Of a DNA stretch of 64,000 nucleotides, positions 27,062-35,802 are shown in pieces. The notes below the pieces were generated by a model, which saw only the letters and a program-made list of their open reading frames with translations, did not search any database and was not told the origin of the DNA. The stretch is taken from positions 1,674,001-1,738,000 of the forward strand of contig NZ_FUZV01000001.1 in the NCBI RefSeq assembly GCF_900167565.1, read 5' to 3'. Each line of letters begins with the position of its first letter. Position 1 is the stretch's first letter. The position numbers were made by a program, and so were the translations under genes. The stretch is from Pseudoxanthomonas indica. Its GTDB lineage: Bacteria; Pseudomonadota; Gammaproteobacteria; Xanthomonadales; Xanthomonadaceae.

Positions 27062-27485
27062 TGTCCGCCCTGAATGCATGGATTTGAGATCGAGGTACTT
27101 GTCGATTCTACAGAGTCCGAGCCACGTCTCACTGTACGCCCACCAGGTGCGAGACGAACGGAGAGCGGTTGAGGAGGGTTTGAGGCGGCCTTACGCACTG
27201 GACGCTTTGAGCGTTGTTCGCGTCTCTGTGGCATTGATGCGATAGCGCCAGCAGTGTCGCATTGCGCGACCCCTCGGCGTCCGACTTCAGCAGCTTTTGT
27301 CTGGGCAGAGGCCGGACACGACGCGAGGCTCTCATCGGAGGCTTCAAGATGCCCGCGTGCTAATCGCACTGCGGTTCGTGGCGAGCACCCGGACTTCGCC
27401 CGTGCCGCTGACCTCCACGATCCGGCGCTCAGTCTTCAATCCGAGACAGCGAAGCGGGGGCTACCAACCGATCGCCGGGGAGGCT

Positions 27486-27503
27486 AGATCGAAAGCGGAC
27501 CGA
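27486..27503. repeat. Degenerate copy of the AAAGCGGAC repeat arm
   Basis: GATCGAAAGCGGACCGA matches the centre and right arm of the 13844-13873 inverted repeat; the left arm is missing. Confidence 0.45.
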
Positions 27504-27560
27504 CGGCCCAAAATGGCTGCCGTAAAGGCAAGTCGTTGCAACTATTGCCTTTTTTATCAT

Positions 27561-27589
27561 CATAAGTTGAAACAATGTCTCAACTTATG
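27561..27589. repeat. Candidate left-end motifs of the Tn7-like transposon
   Basis: CATAAGTTG (27561-27569) and CAACTTATG (27581-27589) form an inverted pair with a TGTCTCAACTT in between. The same 9-mer recurs at 37479-37487 with further CATAAG/CTTATG copies. Tn7-like ends carry several TnsB-binding sites of about 20 bp, which these could be. No target-site duplication was confirmed. Confidence 0.45.
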
Positions 27590-27638
27590 GGGTCGGTACC
27601 AGTCCACGCCCCGTCCCTGCGGTGGGTGGGACTAAGAG

Positions 27639-27654
27639 TGATATATTTATATCA
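27639..27654. promoter_or_regulatory. AT-rich palindrome, possible operator of the HTH gene
   Basis: TGATATA-TT-TATATCA is a perfect 16-bp palindrome about 107 bp before the start of the HTH gene, in an AT-rich patch likely to hold its promoter. Autoregulation by the HTH protein is inferred. Confidence 0.4.
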
Positions 27655-27760
27655 ATCAATAACTTAGGGCTATTTTCTTGTTGCCCCGCGGGGGCAGTTG
27701 TGGCATGTTGGGTCCATTAGGAGCCATTTGGCGCAATTTTGGTTCTCACTGAACAGGGCG

Positions 27761-28033
27761 ATGCCCATGGGTACACCGATCGATCTCGGGCCGTACTTGC
27801 CCGACCGTCCAATTCTCACGTCAGCTGAGACAGCCAAGCTGATGGGGTTCTCTTCCTGTCGCGCCTTGTCGCGCGCCCGCTCAAGCGGCCGTCTGCCGAT
27901 TGAAATGATCCAAATCCCAGGTCGCAAAGGATGGTTTGCCGCCACACAGGCGGTGAGGCGCTGGCTCGAAGTATCTCTTTCCGAAGCCCTGAATAAGACC
28001 CCACAGGAGGCCAACAGCTCAAACGCAAGTTAG
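27761..28033 (+). CDS. Small helix-turn-helix protein of the Tn7-like element
   Basis: 90 aa from ATG 27761 (AGGG upstream); longer in-frame extensions lack a start signal. The LTSAETAKLMGFSSCRALSRAR segment followed by IPGRKGWFAATQAVRRWLE is a MerR/excisionase-like winged HTH layout: the first helix pair binds DNA and the basic wing follows. It ends just ahead of an intrinsic terminator and so is transcribed separately from tnsAB. Likely roles are regulation of the transposition genes or an excisionase-like accessory function. Confidence 0.65.
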   Translation: MPMGTPIDLGPYLPDRPILTSAETAKLMGFSSCRALSRARSSGRLPIEMIQIPGRKGWFAATQAVRRWLEVSLSEALNKTPQEANSSNAS

Positions 28034-28050
28034 CTGGACGCCAAGAACGA

Positions 28051-28083
28051 CAAAGGCCCCACACCGGCGGTGTGGAGCCTTTG
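28051..28083 (+). terminator. Hairpin after the HTH gene
   Basis: Stem CAAAGGC-C-CCACACC / GGTGTGG-A-GCCTTTG with one mismatch and a GGC loop, 18 bp after the HTH stop. A long T-run is absent. Confidence 0.65.
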
Positions 28084-28359
28084 AGGTGAACGCGGGTTGC
28101 AGCCCTCGCTAAAGCCTATGCTCAAGGCGTTCCCACCGAAAGTCAAATCAGCGCGCCTATTCATCTAAGGCGCGTTGCCTTTCTGCGGCCCGCGTCTAGC
28201 TACGCCGGCTGTGAGGACGCGCCATGCGTAACCAAAGTCTTCGTACTCGGCCAAAAGGTGCCCACCTTGGGAGCCGTGCATGTGTCTTTCCACGGCGGGA
28301 ACACGTCTCTTCATTCCATACGCCAGCAGGGCATGCATCACATTGTGATCGGAGGGTAC

Positions 28360-30732
28360 ATGGGCCCGCTTTCTGAGTGCCAACTAGAAGGGCTCATGGA
28401 CTTGCTGGCGATCCCGGATGCAGGGAAGGGCTATATCCGCGAGACCAGAAACTCACCGCCTTCGAGACGAGTGGCGTCCACTGGGCGATTGAACACGACC
28501 TGGCGATACGCGAGCCGGAAGATGCGGCACACCGAAGCATGTGAGAGCACACATGAGATGCGCTTTGCCCTGAGCTGCGACCTCAGCCGGCACATTCTCG
28601 AGCACTGGGACCAGCCCCCTAAAGTCGCAATACCAACTCCTTCCCGAAGGACCCGTAAGTCCACTCCGTACACACCGGATTTCCTGGTAATCGAAGAGGA
28701 AAGCATCTGGATTGCGCAAGTTAAGAAGGAAGCGGATTGCCGCGAGAAGAAGGCAGAATACCCAGACGAATGGATACTCTCGGCGGATGGAACTTGGGAA
28801 CACCTACCGGCGCAGAACTTCTTCGCCACGCTGGGTCTTCCTCATAGGGTCGTCACGGAGCGCGCGATCTGCCCTATCAAGACCGAGAATCTGGAGCTGA
28901 TCTGGCGCACTCTGGAACTTGAGCCGGTACAGGAGCGCGTGTATCAGGACGTCGCGAGCACGCTGAGGACTACACCAGCGCTCTCATTGGCAGATCTAGC
29001 ACGGACCGTCGGCCTTTTGGACATGAGTCCTCTGATTCATTTACTCGGAGCTGGCGTCCTTTTCGGCGACCTAGAACACAGGCTGATCACACGCCCACAT
29101 ACTTTCATGGTCGCAGGCGACGCCGTGAGTCTTGCGCAAGCGCTATACCTAGAGACGGAGCTACCGGCGGACCCAACGGGAGTAGCACCCTTTTGCAGAG
29201 ATGGGTTGATAGCAGCGGATCGCATACGACAGCTACGTGGCCAGATGAAGACAACGGCCTCTGCCAGAACGTTGGCAAGGTGGAATGAGACATATGAGCA
29301 GAATGGCGACATTGCCTCGCTAGCGCCGAGGCATAGATTCAAAGGTAATCGCACCTCTCGCCAGCAAGAATGGCATTCCGACCTTCTGATGAAGGTAATC
29401 AATGAGCGCTATCTGACTCCGGTATCCATCTCACCAGTTGCAGCGTATCGCTTCTACCTTCTAGAGCACTCCATCCAGAACCCTCTACAACCTGTGTCGG
29501 CTCGCCAAGAGCCGGTTGCTAGAAGCACCTTCTATAACAAGATTCACCAACTTAACAAACAAAAGGCTGAAGGACTGCGGGGCGGAAAACGCCGTGAGAA
29601 TGCGGTACGGCCGCCCGTTGACCCCGCGCTGAGAGACGTTCGCCCGGGCCGTCCATTCCAGCGCGCTCACATAGATCATCAGTTGCTGGCAATCGATGTC
29701 CTCATAGCAGTCAGCCAGAATGATTTTATATTTCGCTCGCCCTGGCTTACCGCTATGCGAGACGAAGGAACAGACCTCATACTTGCTCAAAGTCTGAGCT
29801 TCAAACCTCCGAGCATTCGCTCATGCTGCATGGTCCTCAGAGATTGCGCGCGAGTGCATTCACGTCTCCCCGAAACAATCGTTGTTGACAATGGCTCGGA
29901 CTTCAACTCGACCTACTTCGAAGCGACACTCGCGCATCTCGGCATCCATAAGCAGAACCGCCCGCCCGGTGCGCCACGATTTGGGTCGCCGATTGAATCT
30001 GCGTTCGGTTCAATTCAGTCATTTATTGAGAATCTTCCCGGCAACAAGAAGAATGACCAGCGCGAACGCGGCGCAAGTTCATCTCACAAGGGGCAGGAGC
30101 ATGCCACTTTTCAGTTTGAAGATGTTGTCAATGGAGTGGCGGAGTACTTAAGAATCTTCAATGCCTACGGAATAGACGATCTCCATTCTCCCGAGCAACG
30201 CAACTCGCAAGGACTGGCGAAGTACCCTGCGAGCGGCCAGAGGGTAGAGTTCAATCATGCTTTCCTACGCCTTACAGCGCCTGGCCACAGAAACCGGATA
30301 CAGCTGGATAGTGCCCGCGGGCTTCACTACGCAAAGAGGCACTTTCGGCACCCAGACCTAAACGTCCTGCCTGATAAAGCCAAGGTCGTCATCTTTGAAG
30401 AGCCTTGGGACGCCAATCGCATCTATGCCTTGGTGAACGGCAAGCTTGTCACGTGTCGCAACACTTGGGCCGAAGATCTGACCGCCGAAGAGTTGGCTCG
30501 CAGCGCGTTCAATGAAATGCCTGGAATCGAGTGCACGGATGTCAAGCGCGGCATCGAGCGAACAAAAGACATAGAAATAGCCAAGGCCATGGAAGAAGCA
30601 ACTTCCAGAGCCGCTATAGCTCAAAAGCTGATACCGACCATCGAGCAAAGCCCACGGAGAATCAGCAGGATCAAGTTGCTCGCCCTTGAATCGGCCCCCA
30701 CCCCCTACGAGGTAGACGAGGTAGGCCCATGA
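28360..30732 (+). CDS. tnsAB: TnsA-TnsB fusion transposase of a Tn7-like element
   Basis: 790 aa from ATG 28360 (GGAGGG just upstream); a GTG at 28258 in frame would add 34 residues. N-terminal TnsA-type endonuclease (about 1-200): HEMRF (Glu66), YTPDFLV (Asp107) and IAQVKK (Gln120, Lys122) match the E/D/QxK catalytic set, with the family DQPP motif between. A helical DNA-binding linker follows, then an rve/DDE integrase core: IDHQ (Asp439), VVDNGSDF (Asp510) and GSPIESAFG (Glu546). A Mu-transposase-like barrel and a C-terminal helical tail follow. TnsA cuts the 5' and TnsB the 3' strand, so an intact fusion predicts cut-and-paste transposition. The stop overlaps tnsC by ATGA. Confidence 0.9.
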   Translation: MGPLSECQLEGLMDLLAIPDAGKGYIRETRNSPPSRRVASTGRLNTTWRYASRKMRHTEACESTHEMRFALSCDLSRHILEHWDQPPKVAIPTPSRRTRKSTPYTPDFLVIEEESIWIAQVKKEADCREKKAEYPDEWILSADGTWEHLPAQNFFATLGLPHRVVTERAICPIKTENLELIWRTLELEPVQERVYQDVASTLRTTPALSLADLARTVGLLDMSPLIHLLGAGVLFGDLEHRLITRPHTFMVAGDAVSLAQALYLETELPADPTGVAPFCRDGLIAADRIRQLRGQMKTTASARTLARWNETYEQNGDIASLAPRHRFKGNRTSRQQEWHSDLLMKVINERYLTPVSISPVAAYRFYLLEHSIQNPLQPVSARQEPVARSTFYNKIHQLNKQKAEGLRGGKRRENAVRPPVDPALRDVRPGRPFQRAHIDHQLLAIDVLIAVSQNDFIFRSPWLTAMRDEGTDLILAQSLSFKPPSIRSCCMVLRDCARVHSRLPETIVVDNGSDFNSTYFEATLAHLGIHKQNRPPGAPRFGSPIESAFGSIQSFIENLPGNKKNDQRERGASSSHKGQEHATFQFEDVVNGVAEYLRIFNAYGIDDLHSPEQRNSQGLAKYPASGQRVEFNHAFLRLTAPGHRNRIQLDSARGLHYAKRHFRHPDLNVLPDKAKVVIFEEPWDANRIYALVNGKLVTCRNTWAEDLTAEELARSAFNEMPGIECTDVKRGIERTKDIEIAKAMEEATSRAAIAQKLIPTIEQSPRRISRIKLLALESAPTPYEVDEVGP

Positions 30733-31742
30733 ACTATCTGGACTATGCCAATAGGCTGAGCCGGATCCGAATCCCTCATCGCGAGTGCAAAAACGTTGGC
30801 AGAAAGCTCTATGCACACCTAAGCTTGGCCACCGAAGGCGATGTGATCTTCCTGATAGGTCCAAGTCGAGTCGGAAAGAGCACCATATTGAAGGAATGCC
30901 TGGAGCAGATGTTCAAAGGACACCGTGACCCGCGGTTCATTCCTTACGCCAAAGTCGATGCCTCTCAAACCAATCAAGGCCATTTCACACTAAAGCAGCT
31001 TTGGGCCGATCTGCTCGTAGAAGTCAAGCATCCAAGCTTCTGCGATAGTGACTATTCGCTACGTAGGTCCCACACCGAAGCATCACTGCTTTCGACGTTG
31101 ATTCGGACCATGATCGCAAGGAATACGATACTCATAGCCGTCGATGAGGGTATGCCAATGCTGCTACTTCGCGGCCCTGCCGGCCCCATCCCAGCTCTGG
31201 ACACGCTGAAGTGTCTCGGCAATAAAACTGGTGCAGCCGTTGTCGTTTGTGGTGATTACACTCTGCTTGATCGTTGCTTTCTATCGGCTCACCTCAATGG
31301 CCGCATGGTAGTCATTGAGTTTCCGGGTTACTCGGAAAGCAAAGACGACGTCATTGAGTTCTCGCGCATTTTGGCAAGTATTGACACGCAACTCCCTTGG
31401 AGGTCGGGACAATCGCTCGTCAAGCATATGGACTTCATCTACGCTGGGACCGCTGGTTGCTGCGGGTCGGCCATCAAGTGGAGCCGGCTCGCGCTCGCCG
31501 AGATGGGCGCAGATGACAGAAGCTATCTGCGCATTCGGGACTTCGAGCGCTCACGCCTTGTTGAGCAAGCGGAGTCCTTCCATGCGCTTAACGAGCGGCG
31601 CCGGCTTCTAGAGGAGATGAATGCCGGTGTCTATGCCACGCCAGAGACTGTCAGCCGCCAAGCATTGGGCAAGCCAAAGCGCCAGTATCGTCCTGGCCTT
31701 CGCAATCCCGTTCGCGACCCCGTGGGTGGGGAGGTAGCATGA
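30729..31742 (+). CDS. tnsC: TnsC/TniB-like AAA+ transposition regulator
   Basis: 337 aa. Walker A GPSRVGKS at residues 44-51, Walker B ILIAVDEG (Asp139-Glu140), a sensor-like VVVCGD strand near 168 and a C-terminal basic tail (KPKRQYRPGLRNP). ATP-dependent regulator that bridges target-site protein (TniQ/TnsD) and transposase in Tn7-like and Tn5053-like systems. Start overlaps the tnsAB stop and its own stop overlaps tniQ (ATGA in both cases), indicating tightly coupled translation. Length fits TniB/TnsC short forms. Confidence 0.9.
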   Translation: MNYLDYANRLSRIRIPHRECKNVGRKLYAHLSLATEGDVIFLIGPSRVGKSTILKECLEQMFKGHRDPRFIPYAKVDASQTNQGHFTLKQLWADLLVEVKHPSFCDSDYSLRRSHTEASLLSTLIRTMIARNTILIAVDEGMPMLLLRGPAGPIPALDTLKCLGNKTGAAVVVCGDYTLLDRCFLSAHLNGRMVVIEFPGYSESKDDVIEFSRILASIDTQLPWRSGQSLVKHMDFIYAGTAGCCGSAIKWSRLALAEMGADDRSYLRIRDFERSRLVEQAESFHALNERRRLLEEMNAGVYATPETVSRQALGKPKRQYRPGLRNPVRDPVGGEVA

Positions 31743-33046
31743 AACTAGTAGCTAGCTCCACATTCTTGTTTGACCTGGCGCCTCTAGGTGCTGGGACGTG
31801 CGAGGTTGAGTCCCTCACCTCTTACCTAGCGCGCCTCGCCCACGCCCACACAATGACGCCTTATCAGCTACTTTGCACTTTGGATGCTTGGAGCAGGCAC
31901 AAGCTTAGCAAGATTGTTCCACGGTTCTTCAGCGCCAGAGTCAATGGCTACAGCCCTAACGTACGGCGTCTAGTACAGGCTTTAGAGTCGGCCACCGGCC
32001 GTACTGATATCCGTTCATGCACGCTTATACATCTGAGTGAAGTGTGTGCAAAGAACAACAGTGATTGCATCAAGTTGCATCGAAGCTGGTGTCCCGCATG
32101 CCTCCGTGAAAGTGCGGAACAGGGCCTTATCCTCTACGACCGGCTTATCTGGCAGATCATGGGAACCTCTCGATGCAATATCCACAGAAGCCGGCTCGAG
32201 GACTCTTGCGCACTTTGCGGCACAAAGCAGCATTGGCAGCACAGCACTTCGATAGACACTTGCACATTCTGCGGTCACGCACTGGCTGACGCCCCGCAGT
32301 CTTCGCGCATTCTTCCTCCGGACCCAGGCGAACGACATCTGGTTGAACTACTTGAGTACACCTCTGGGGAGAAGGCGCAAAGTTTTCGCGAGGAGGCCGC
32401 CGGCGTGTTCATTCACCACGTCAGTAAGCACACAGACCTTCAGGATGCTGCTCGACGACTTGGGCGAGTCCTTCGGAAGGCCGAGCACACAAGACCAAGC
32501 CTCTGCTCGCTCCTCTACATTTCTGAGTACTTTGACGTTAGCTCAACGTTGATACTTATTAACCCCGAGAAGGCTGCAAAGGTTGTTGCGCTCTCCATCG
32601 GTCGACCAAGGCTGCCGCGAAAGTTCCGAGGCACCTACTTGCCGCGCGGGACCAGGCAGTCGGCTATTGAGCGAGCGCTGACCAAGGAAATTGAATCGGA
32701 TGGCTTGGCGCCGAGCATTAGACAGTTCTGCAATGATAATGGCTTCTGCGAGACGACGGTAGGCGAGCGTTGCAGTGGCCTGCTGAAAGAACTCGTTGCG
32801 AAGCGGTCGCAGCAGGTGGCGTCAATTCGCAAGAGTCAGATTTGTGCCATAGATAGAGCTCTTTCCGACAAGAGACTGAAGCAATCTTTCTCGAATGTGC
32901 GTGAATACCTCGCCAGGGTTGGCCAGAGGGCAGGCTGTCCTGTTTGGCTGGTCAGACAACGCTACATGGCACTAAACGGCGACCAGAAGCGACGGGTCAG
33001 AAACGGCATGCTATACATGGATGTGAACATCAGGACGCGCGCATGA
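31739..33046 (+). CDS. tniQ: TniQ/TnsD-like target-selection protein
   Basis: 435 aa. N-terminal TniQ domain with the typical ESLTSYLARLAHAH segment (residues 24-37). Zinc-finger cysteines/histidine at C118/C121, C146/H149, C157/C160 and C175/C178. The C-terminal 230 residues are helical and basic, with HTH-like repeats (SIRQFCNDNGFCETTV, NVREYLARVGQRAGCPVWLVRQRY), as in TnsD proteins that read a fixed attachment site. This size suggests sequence-specific DNA targeting. No CRISPR or Cas genes are present. Coupled by ATGA overlap to tnsC before it and the small gene after it. Confidence 0.88.
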   Translation: MKLVASSTFLFDLAPLGAGTCEVESLTSYLARLAHAHTMTPYQLLCTLDAWSRHKLSKIVPRFFSARVNGYSPNVRRLVQALESATGRTDIRSCTLIHLSEVCAKNNSDCIKLHRSWCPACLRESAEQGLILYDRLIWQIMGTSRCNIHRSRLEDSCALCGTKQHWQHSTSIDTCTFCGHALADAPQSSRILPPDPGERHLVELLEYTSGEKAQSFREEAAGVFIHHVSKHTDLQDAARRLGRVLRKAEHTRPSLCSLLYISEYFDVSSTLILINPEKAAKVVALSIGRPRLPRKFRGTYLPRGTRQSAIERALTKEIESDGLAPSIRQFCNDNGFCETTVGERCSGLLKELVAKRSQQVASIRKSQICAIDRALSDKRLKQSFSNVREYLARVGQRAGCPVWLVRQRYMALNGDQKRRVRNGMLYMDVNIRTRA

Positions 33047-33240
33047 TTGACCGCACTAAAAACGATGCCCTGGAAGAGGCTATTGCGTCCGTTCGGCTCT
33101 CCGGGCTGACGGTTTCGGATGAGCACATCTTCTTGCTGCAACGCGTAGCCTCTGGTGAACTCTCGTTTACAGAAGCAAAGAAGCTAGTTATTGACTCAGT
33201 TCAGCGCAGTCATGAAGCCGACAGCGATGAAAAGTGGTGA
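33043..33240 (+). CDS. VbhA-antitoxin-like small protein
   Basis: 65 aa, ATG 33043 overlapping the tniQ stop. The segment IASVRLSGLTVSDEHIFLLQRVASGELS resembles VbhA-family Fic antitoxins. The inhibitory (S/T)xxxE(G/N) motif reads SVRLSG, so the crucial Glu is Ser. No Fic gene is adjacent; the only one in the window is at 11.5 kb. The gene sits inside the transposition operon, so a function in transposition control or an orphaned antitoxin are both possible. Family assignment is by recall of the motif. Confidence 0.6.
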   Translation: MIDRTKNDALEEAIASVRLSGLTVSDEHIFLLQRVASGELSFTEAKKLVIDSVQRSHEADSDEKW

Positions 33241-33436
33241 TGGAAGTAGGCTGAGGTATCGATCACCGCATGTTGTCCGAGCTGAGAGGCATGGCTGTTG
33301 GGTGTCTCATGTGGTAGGCGGAACTGAGAAAGCTCATTCCGGCGGGCTCTGGAGTTTCACTGTGGCCACGCTTGATTCAAGCGAGCAGAATTTACCTATG
33401 CCTGCATTCGAGCTTGAAATCAAGAGGAGCCGATGA
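33227..33436 (+). CDS. Small hypothetical protein between the VbhA-like and GNAT genes
   Basis: 69 aa from ATG 33227, overlapping the preceding gene; ATG 33212 is an alternative. The stop overlaps the GNAT start as ATGA. The translation alternates beta-like strands (CWVSHVVGG, WSFTVATL, AFELEIKRSR) and looks like a folded small domain. No family recognised. Support is context: it keeps the chain of overlapping starts and stops unbroken. Confidence 0.5.
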   Translation: MKSGDGSRLRYRSPHVVRAERHGCWVSHVVGGTEKAHSGGLWSFTVATLDSSEQNLPMPAFELEIKRSR

Positions 33437-33906
33437 TCCAGATTCGCGCGGCGGCAAATGCGGACGAGGGGCAAGTGGATGCCATCCAGCACGCTTGTCT
33501 ACCTGCTGCACATCGATACCGTTACTCACAGAACATCGGCGTGCCGGGGACAGCAAATTTTGTCGCAACGGACGGCGCAGCAGTAGTTGGATATATTTCA
33601 ATGCTGCACAGCCCACCCGACTTGGCAGGGCCCTATTTGTGGCAGAGACTCAAGCCGTATATGGCGTTTGTGGGAGTTCTGCCAGCTTCGCGAAAGCATG
33701 GAGTAGGCGCGCGCCTTGTCCGACAAGGAGTTCGTTCTGTCGTTCAAGAGGAGCACCAACTTACTTGGCTTGAATGCGAAGAACAGGTAGCCGGATTCTA
33801 TGAGCGTCTAGGGTACCGTCGTGCGGCGCCCAGCGAAGTCTTAGCCGCGGTTGGTCTCGTTCCGCCGGGGCTCGTCTATAGCGTGAGCTTGGCAGATCTC
33901 CGCTAG
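33433..33906 (+). CDS. GNAT family N-acetyltransferase
   Basis: 157 aa with AGGAG before ATG 33433. GNAT fold signatures: AFVGVLPASRKHGVGARLVRQ (acetyl-CoA binding motif A, Q/RxxGxG/A type as RKHGVGA, about residues 78-96) and LECEEQVAGFYERLGYRR (motif B, near 115-132). It acetylates an amine on an unknown substrate using acetyl-CoA. Last gene of the coupled transposon operon, and cargo by position. Confidence 0.85.
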   Translation: MIQIRAAANADEGQVDAIQHACLPAAHRYRYSQNIGVPGTANFVATDGAAVVGYISMLHSPPDLAGPYLWQRLKPYMAFVGVLPASRKHGVGARLVRQGVRSVVQEEHQLTWLECEEQVAGFYERLGYRRAAPSEVLAAVGLVPPGLVYSVSLADLR

Positions 33907-33954
33907 TTTTCTTTCTGTCTGTCTGCAAGTTGGAACCACGCCCAAGAGAGGATC

Positions 33955-34380
33955 ATGGACATACCCTCAATCACCGCCGCGCTTTCGGGAATTAAGACCG
34001 CCACTGACATTGCGAGACTCATCAAGGACAGCACGACAAGTCTCGAGAAGGCGGAAATAAACTTCAAGTTGGCGGACCTCATCGGTGCGCTCGCGGACAC
34101 GAAAATGCAAATAGCTGACGTTAAGCAGCTTTTGCTAGAGCGTGATGAAACAATCTCATCTCTGCGACAGGCCGCAAACATCCGATTGAGCCTGGTCTAC
34201 GAACAGCCTTACTATTGGCGTGTTGACGGGGAAGGCAAGGATGGTCCCTTCTGCCAAAAGTGTTACGACGCGGATTCAAAGCTCATTCGCCTGCAGGGAA
34301 GTGCGAGCTTGCGCGGCTGGTGGCAATGCCACTCGTGCAATTCCACTTTTCATGACAAGGACTTCAGGTCATACGAGTAG
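33955..34380 (+). CDS. Coiled-coil/zinc-ribbon hypothetical protein
   Basis: 141 aa. An N-terminal helical region (IKTATDIARLIKDSTTSLEK, repeated heptad-like Leu) forms a probable coiled coil to about residue 75. A C-terminal domain has a CQKC ... CHSC zinc ribbon. I recall similar proteins as frequent cargo on phages and mobile elements, with unknown function. No signal peptide. It lies on the plus strand 48 bp after the GNAT gene. Confidence 0.75.
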   Translation: MDIPSITAALSGIKTATDIARLIKDSTTSLEKAEINFKLADLIGALADTKMQIADVKQLLLERDETISSLRQAANIRLSLVYEQPYYWRVDGEGKDGPFCQKCYDADSKLIRLQGSASLRGWWQCHSCNSTFHDKDFRSYE

Positions 34381-34427
34381 CTGGATGGTAGAGAAGTCGG
34401 CGTCAGTGAGGACGGCTTGGCAAGGAG

Positions 34428-34694
34428 TTAGTTTTCGTCGCCCCAGGTTAGTACCACCGCATCTGCGTAGTGCATTTTGCACTCCAGTTGGTATGCCGGG
34501 CGCTTCTGCATTTCTGGCTGCGTCAGTAGCTGGTCCATGAGCCTGAAGGTGTCGATGACTGATGCCTTGCAGACGGCGTTCTCTCTATGTGCTCTGAGCA
34601 GGCCGAGAACAAGAAACTCCAGCGCCTCTACCCTGGCCTCCAATGCCTTAGATGGTGAGAGTGCGGACTTTCTGGGAGGGTTGGCAGCGTTCAT
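34428..34694 (-). CDS. Small hypothetical protein
   Basis: 88 aa from ATG 34694 with GGAG at good spacing. Mostly helical (ALEARVEALEFLVLGLLRA), with a Lys/Arg-rich start. Stands alone on the minus strand, convergent with the coiled-coil gene. No family recognised. Confidence 0.55.
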   Translation of the reverse strand: MNAANPPRKSALSPSKALEARVEALEFLVLGLLRAHRENAVCKASVIDTFRLMDQLLTQPEMQKRPAYQLECKMHYADAVVLTWGDEN

Positions 34695-35073
34695 GGGCGA
34701 TCTCCGCAAAGGCTGGGACCACCTTGCGCCTCGAATGTGGCGCCTACTATGCAGTATCGGAAAAATCTCGGCTTTCGACATTTTGGCCAACGATCGTCCT
34801 GCCATGGACAACGAAGGACTACTTGCAACCTTTGGTCAAAAACCCAGGCTGGGAACATCTCACTTTATGTGACTCCCGTTCAGCGCAGCAACGGCAGGAA
34901 TCAGAGCGCTAAGGGCGAAACCGGCGTCGAAGTACGGATCGAAATTGGTGGAAGAAGGGCCTGCTAACCGCCGAGGACGAGTAACCTGTGCCACGCCAAT
35001 GTGCCATGCATACCGGCAATAGCATTGCGCTCGGTCGATGGACACAACGTCACTTCACATTCGGGGTGTTTGA
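34695..35073. other. Intergenic stretch, no supported gene
   Basis: About 380 bp between the minus-strand small gene and the plus-strand operon at 35074. Short frames only, and nothing resembling a family or repeat. Confidence 0.5.
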
Positions 35074-35802
35074 ATGAAGTACACGATTGATGATATGGGG
35101 CTTCGGGAGCGCATACAAACGTGGGAGAGCAGCCTTCCCCGCGAAGTTTCTGCTGAGGCGCTGCTGGCGCGATGTCCGATGGCCCACAAGTGGAAGGTTA
35201 CCTATCTGATTGTGTTGTCCAGAGAGGCAACTCTGTGGCGGATGAGCGACTTGGGACGTGCTTTGGTGCGCCTCGTTGATTCACATGACGCATTGGCCGC
35301 CAGAATAGTACTCCGAAGCGCATGCGAGACAGCTGCGCTCCTCGCTTACCTGAACAAGAAGATCGAGAGCCTGATTGAGGGGCAGCTAAGTTTCGATGAC
35401 TTCAACACGCTGGTACGAAGAGTCGCACTTGGCGGAAAGAATGGGGGTGACTATTTTGAGCCAGTGAATGTGATGACAGCGATCCAGCACTTTTCCAAAG
35501 AGCACCCCCTCATTCAGGAGATTTACGACCGCCTCAGCGAGGATGCACATCCCAATGCTTCCGGTCTGCTGTACGCATACAGTGATACGAATCCCGAACT
35601 TCTGGAGACCACCTTCCACAGGAAGATTGCTTCTGCTGACGCAACGTCTTCGCACACAGCCACTTCCGCAGATCTCATCTTTCTGAGCTATGAGCAGCAG
35701 TACAATTCAATTTGGCCGGCACGCTTCGAGAGTTTGGAGCAATGGCTTCGAGAGAAAGACGCCTCGTTGGTTGCGAGCGCGCATCTTCGGAGCGATAGAT
35801 AG
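35074..35802 (+). CDS. Hypothetical helical protein (DUF5677-like), first gene of a two-gene operon
   Basis: 242 aa from ATG 35074 (GGGG upstream). All-helical, with ARIVLRSACETAALLAYL at about residues 76-93 and LSEDAHPNASGL near 158-169. This pattern is reminiscent of DUF5677/HEPN-like proteins. No signal peptide. Its stop overlaps the next gene's GTG by one base (TAGTG), so the two products are likely coupled. Assignment is tentative. Confidence 0.65.
   Translation: MKYTIDDMGLRERIQTWESSLPREVSAEALLARCPMAHKWKVTYLIVLSREATLWRMSDLGRALVRLVDSHDALAARIVLRSACETAALLAYLNKKIESLIEGQLSFDDFNTLVRRVALGGKNGGDYFEPVNVMTAIQHFSKEHPLIQEIYDRLSEDAHPNASGLLYAYSDTNPELLETTFHRKIASADATSSHTATSADLIFLSYEQQYNSIWPARFESLEQWLREKDASLVASAHLRSDR

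Larger units (their letters stand above)
27062..27760. other. Intergenic region containing the left flank of the Tn7-like element
   Basis: About 700 bp between a minus-strand operon and the plus-strand HTH gene. It holds a repeat arm (27486-27503), the CATAAGTTG motif pair (27561-27589), the AT-rich palindrome (27639-27654) and a GC hairpin TGCCCC-GCG-GGGGCA at about 27682-27696. No gene is supported; 27254-27487 may be a decayed remnant. Confidence 0.5.

Noticed and set aside
28051..33046. Possible CRISPR-associated transposon
   Set aside because: No Cas gene or repeat-spacer array was seen anywhere in the window.
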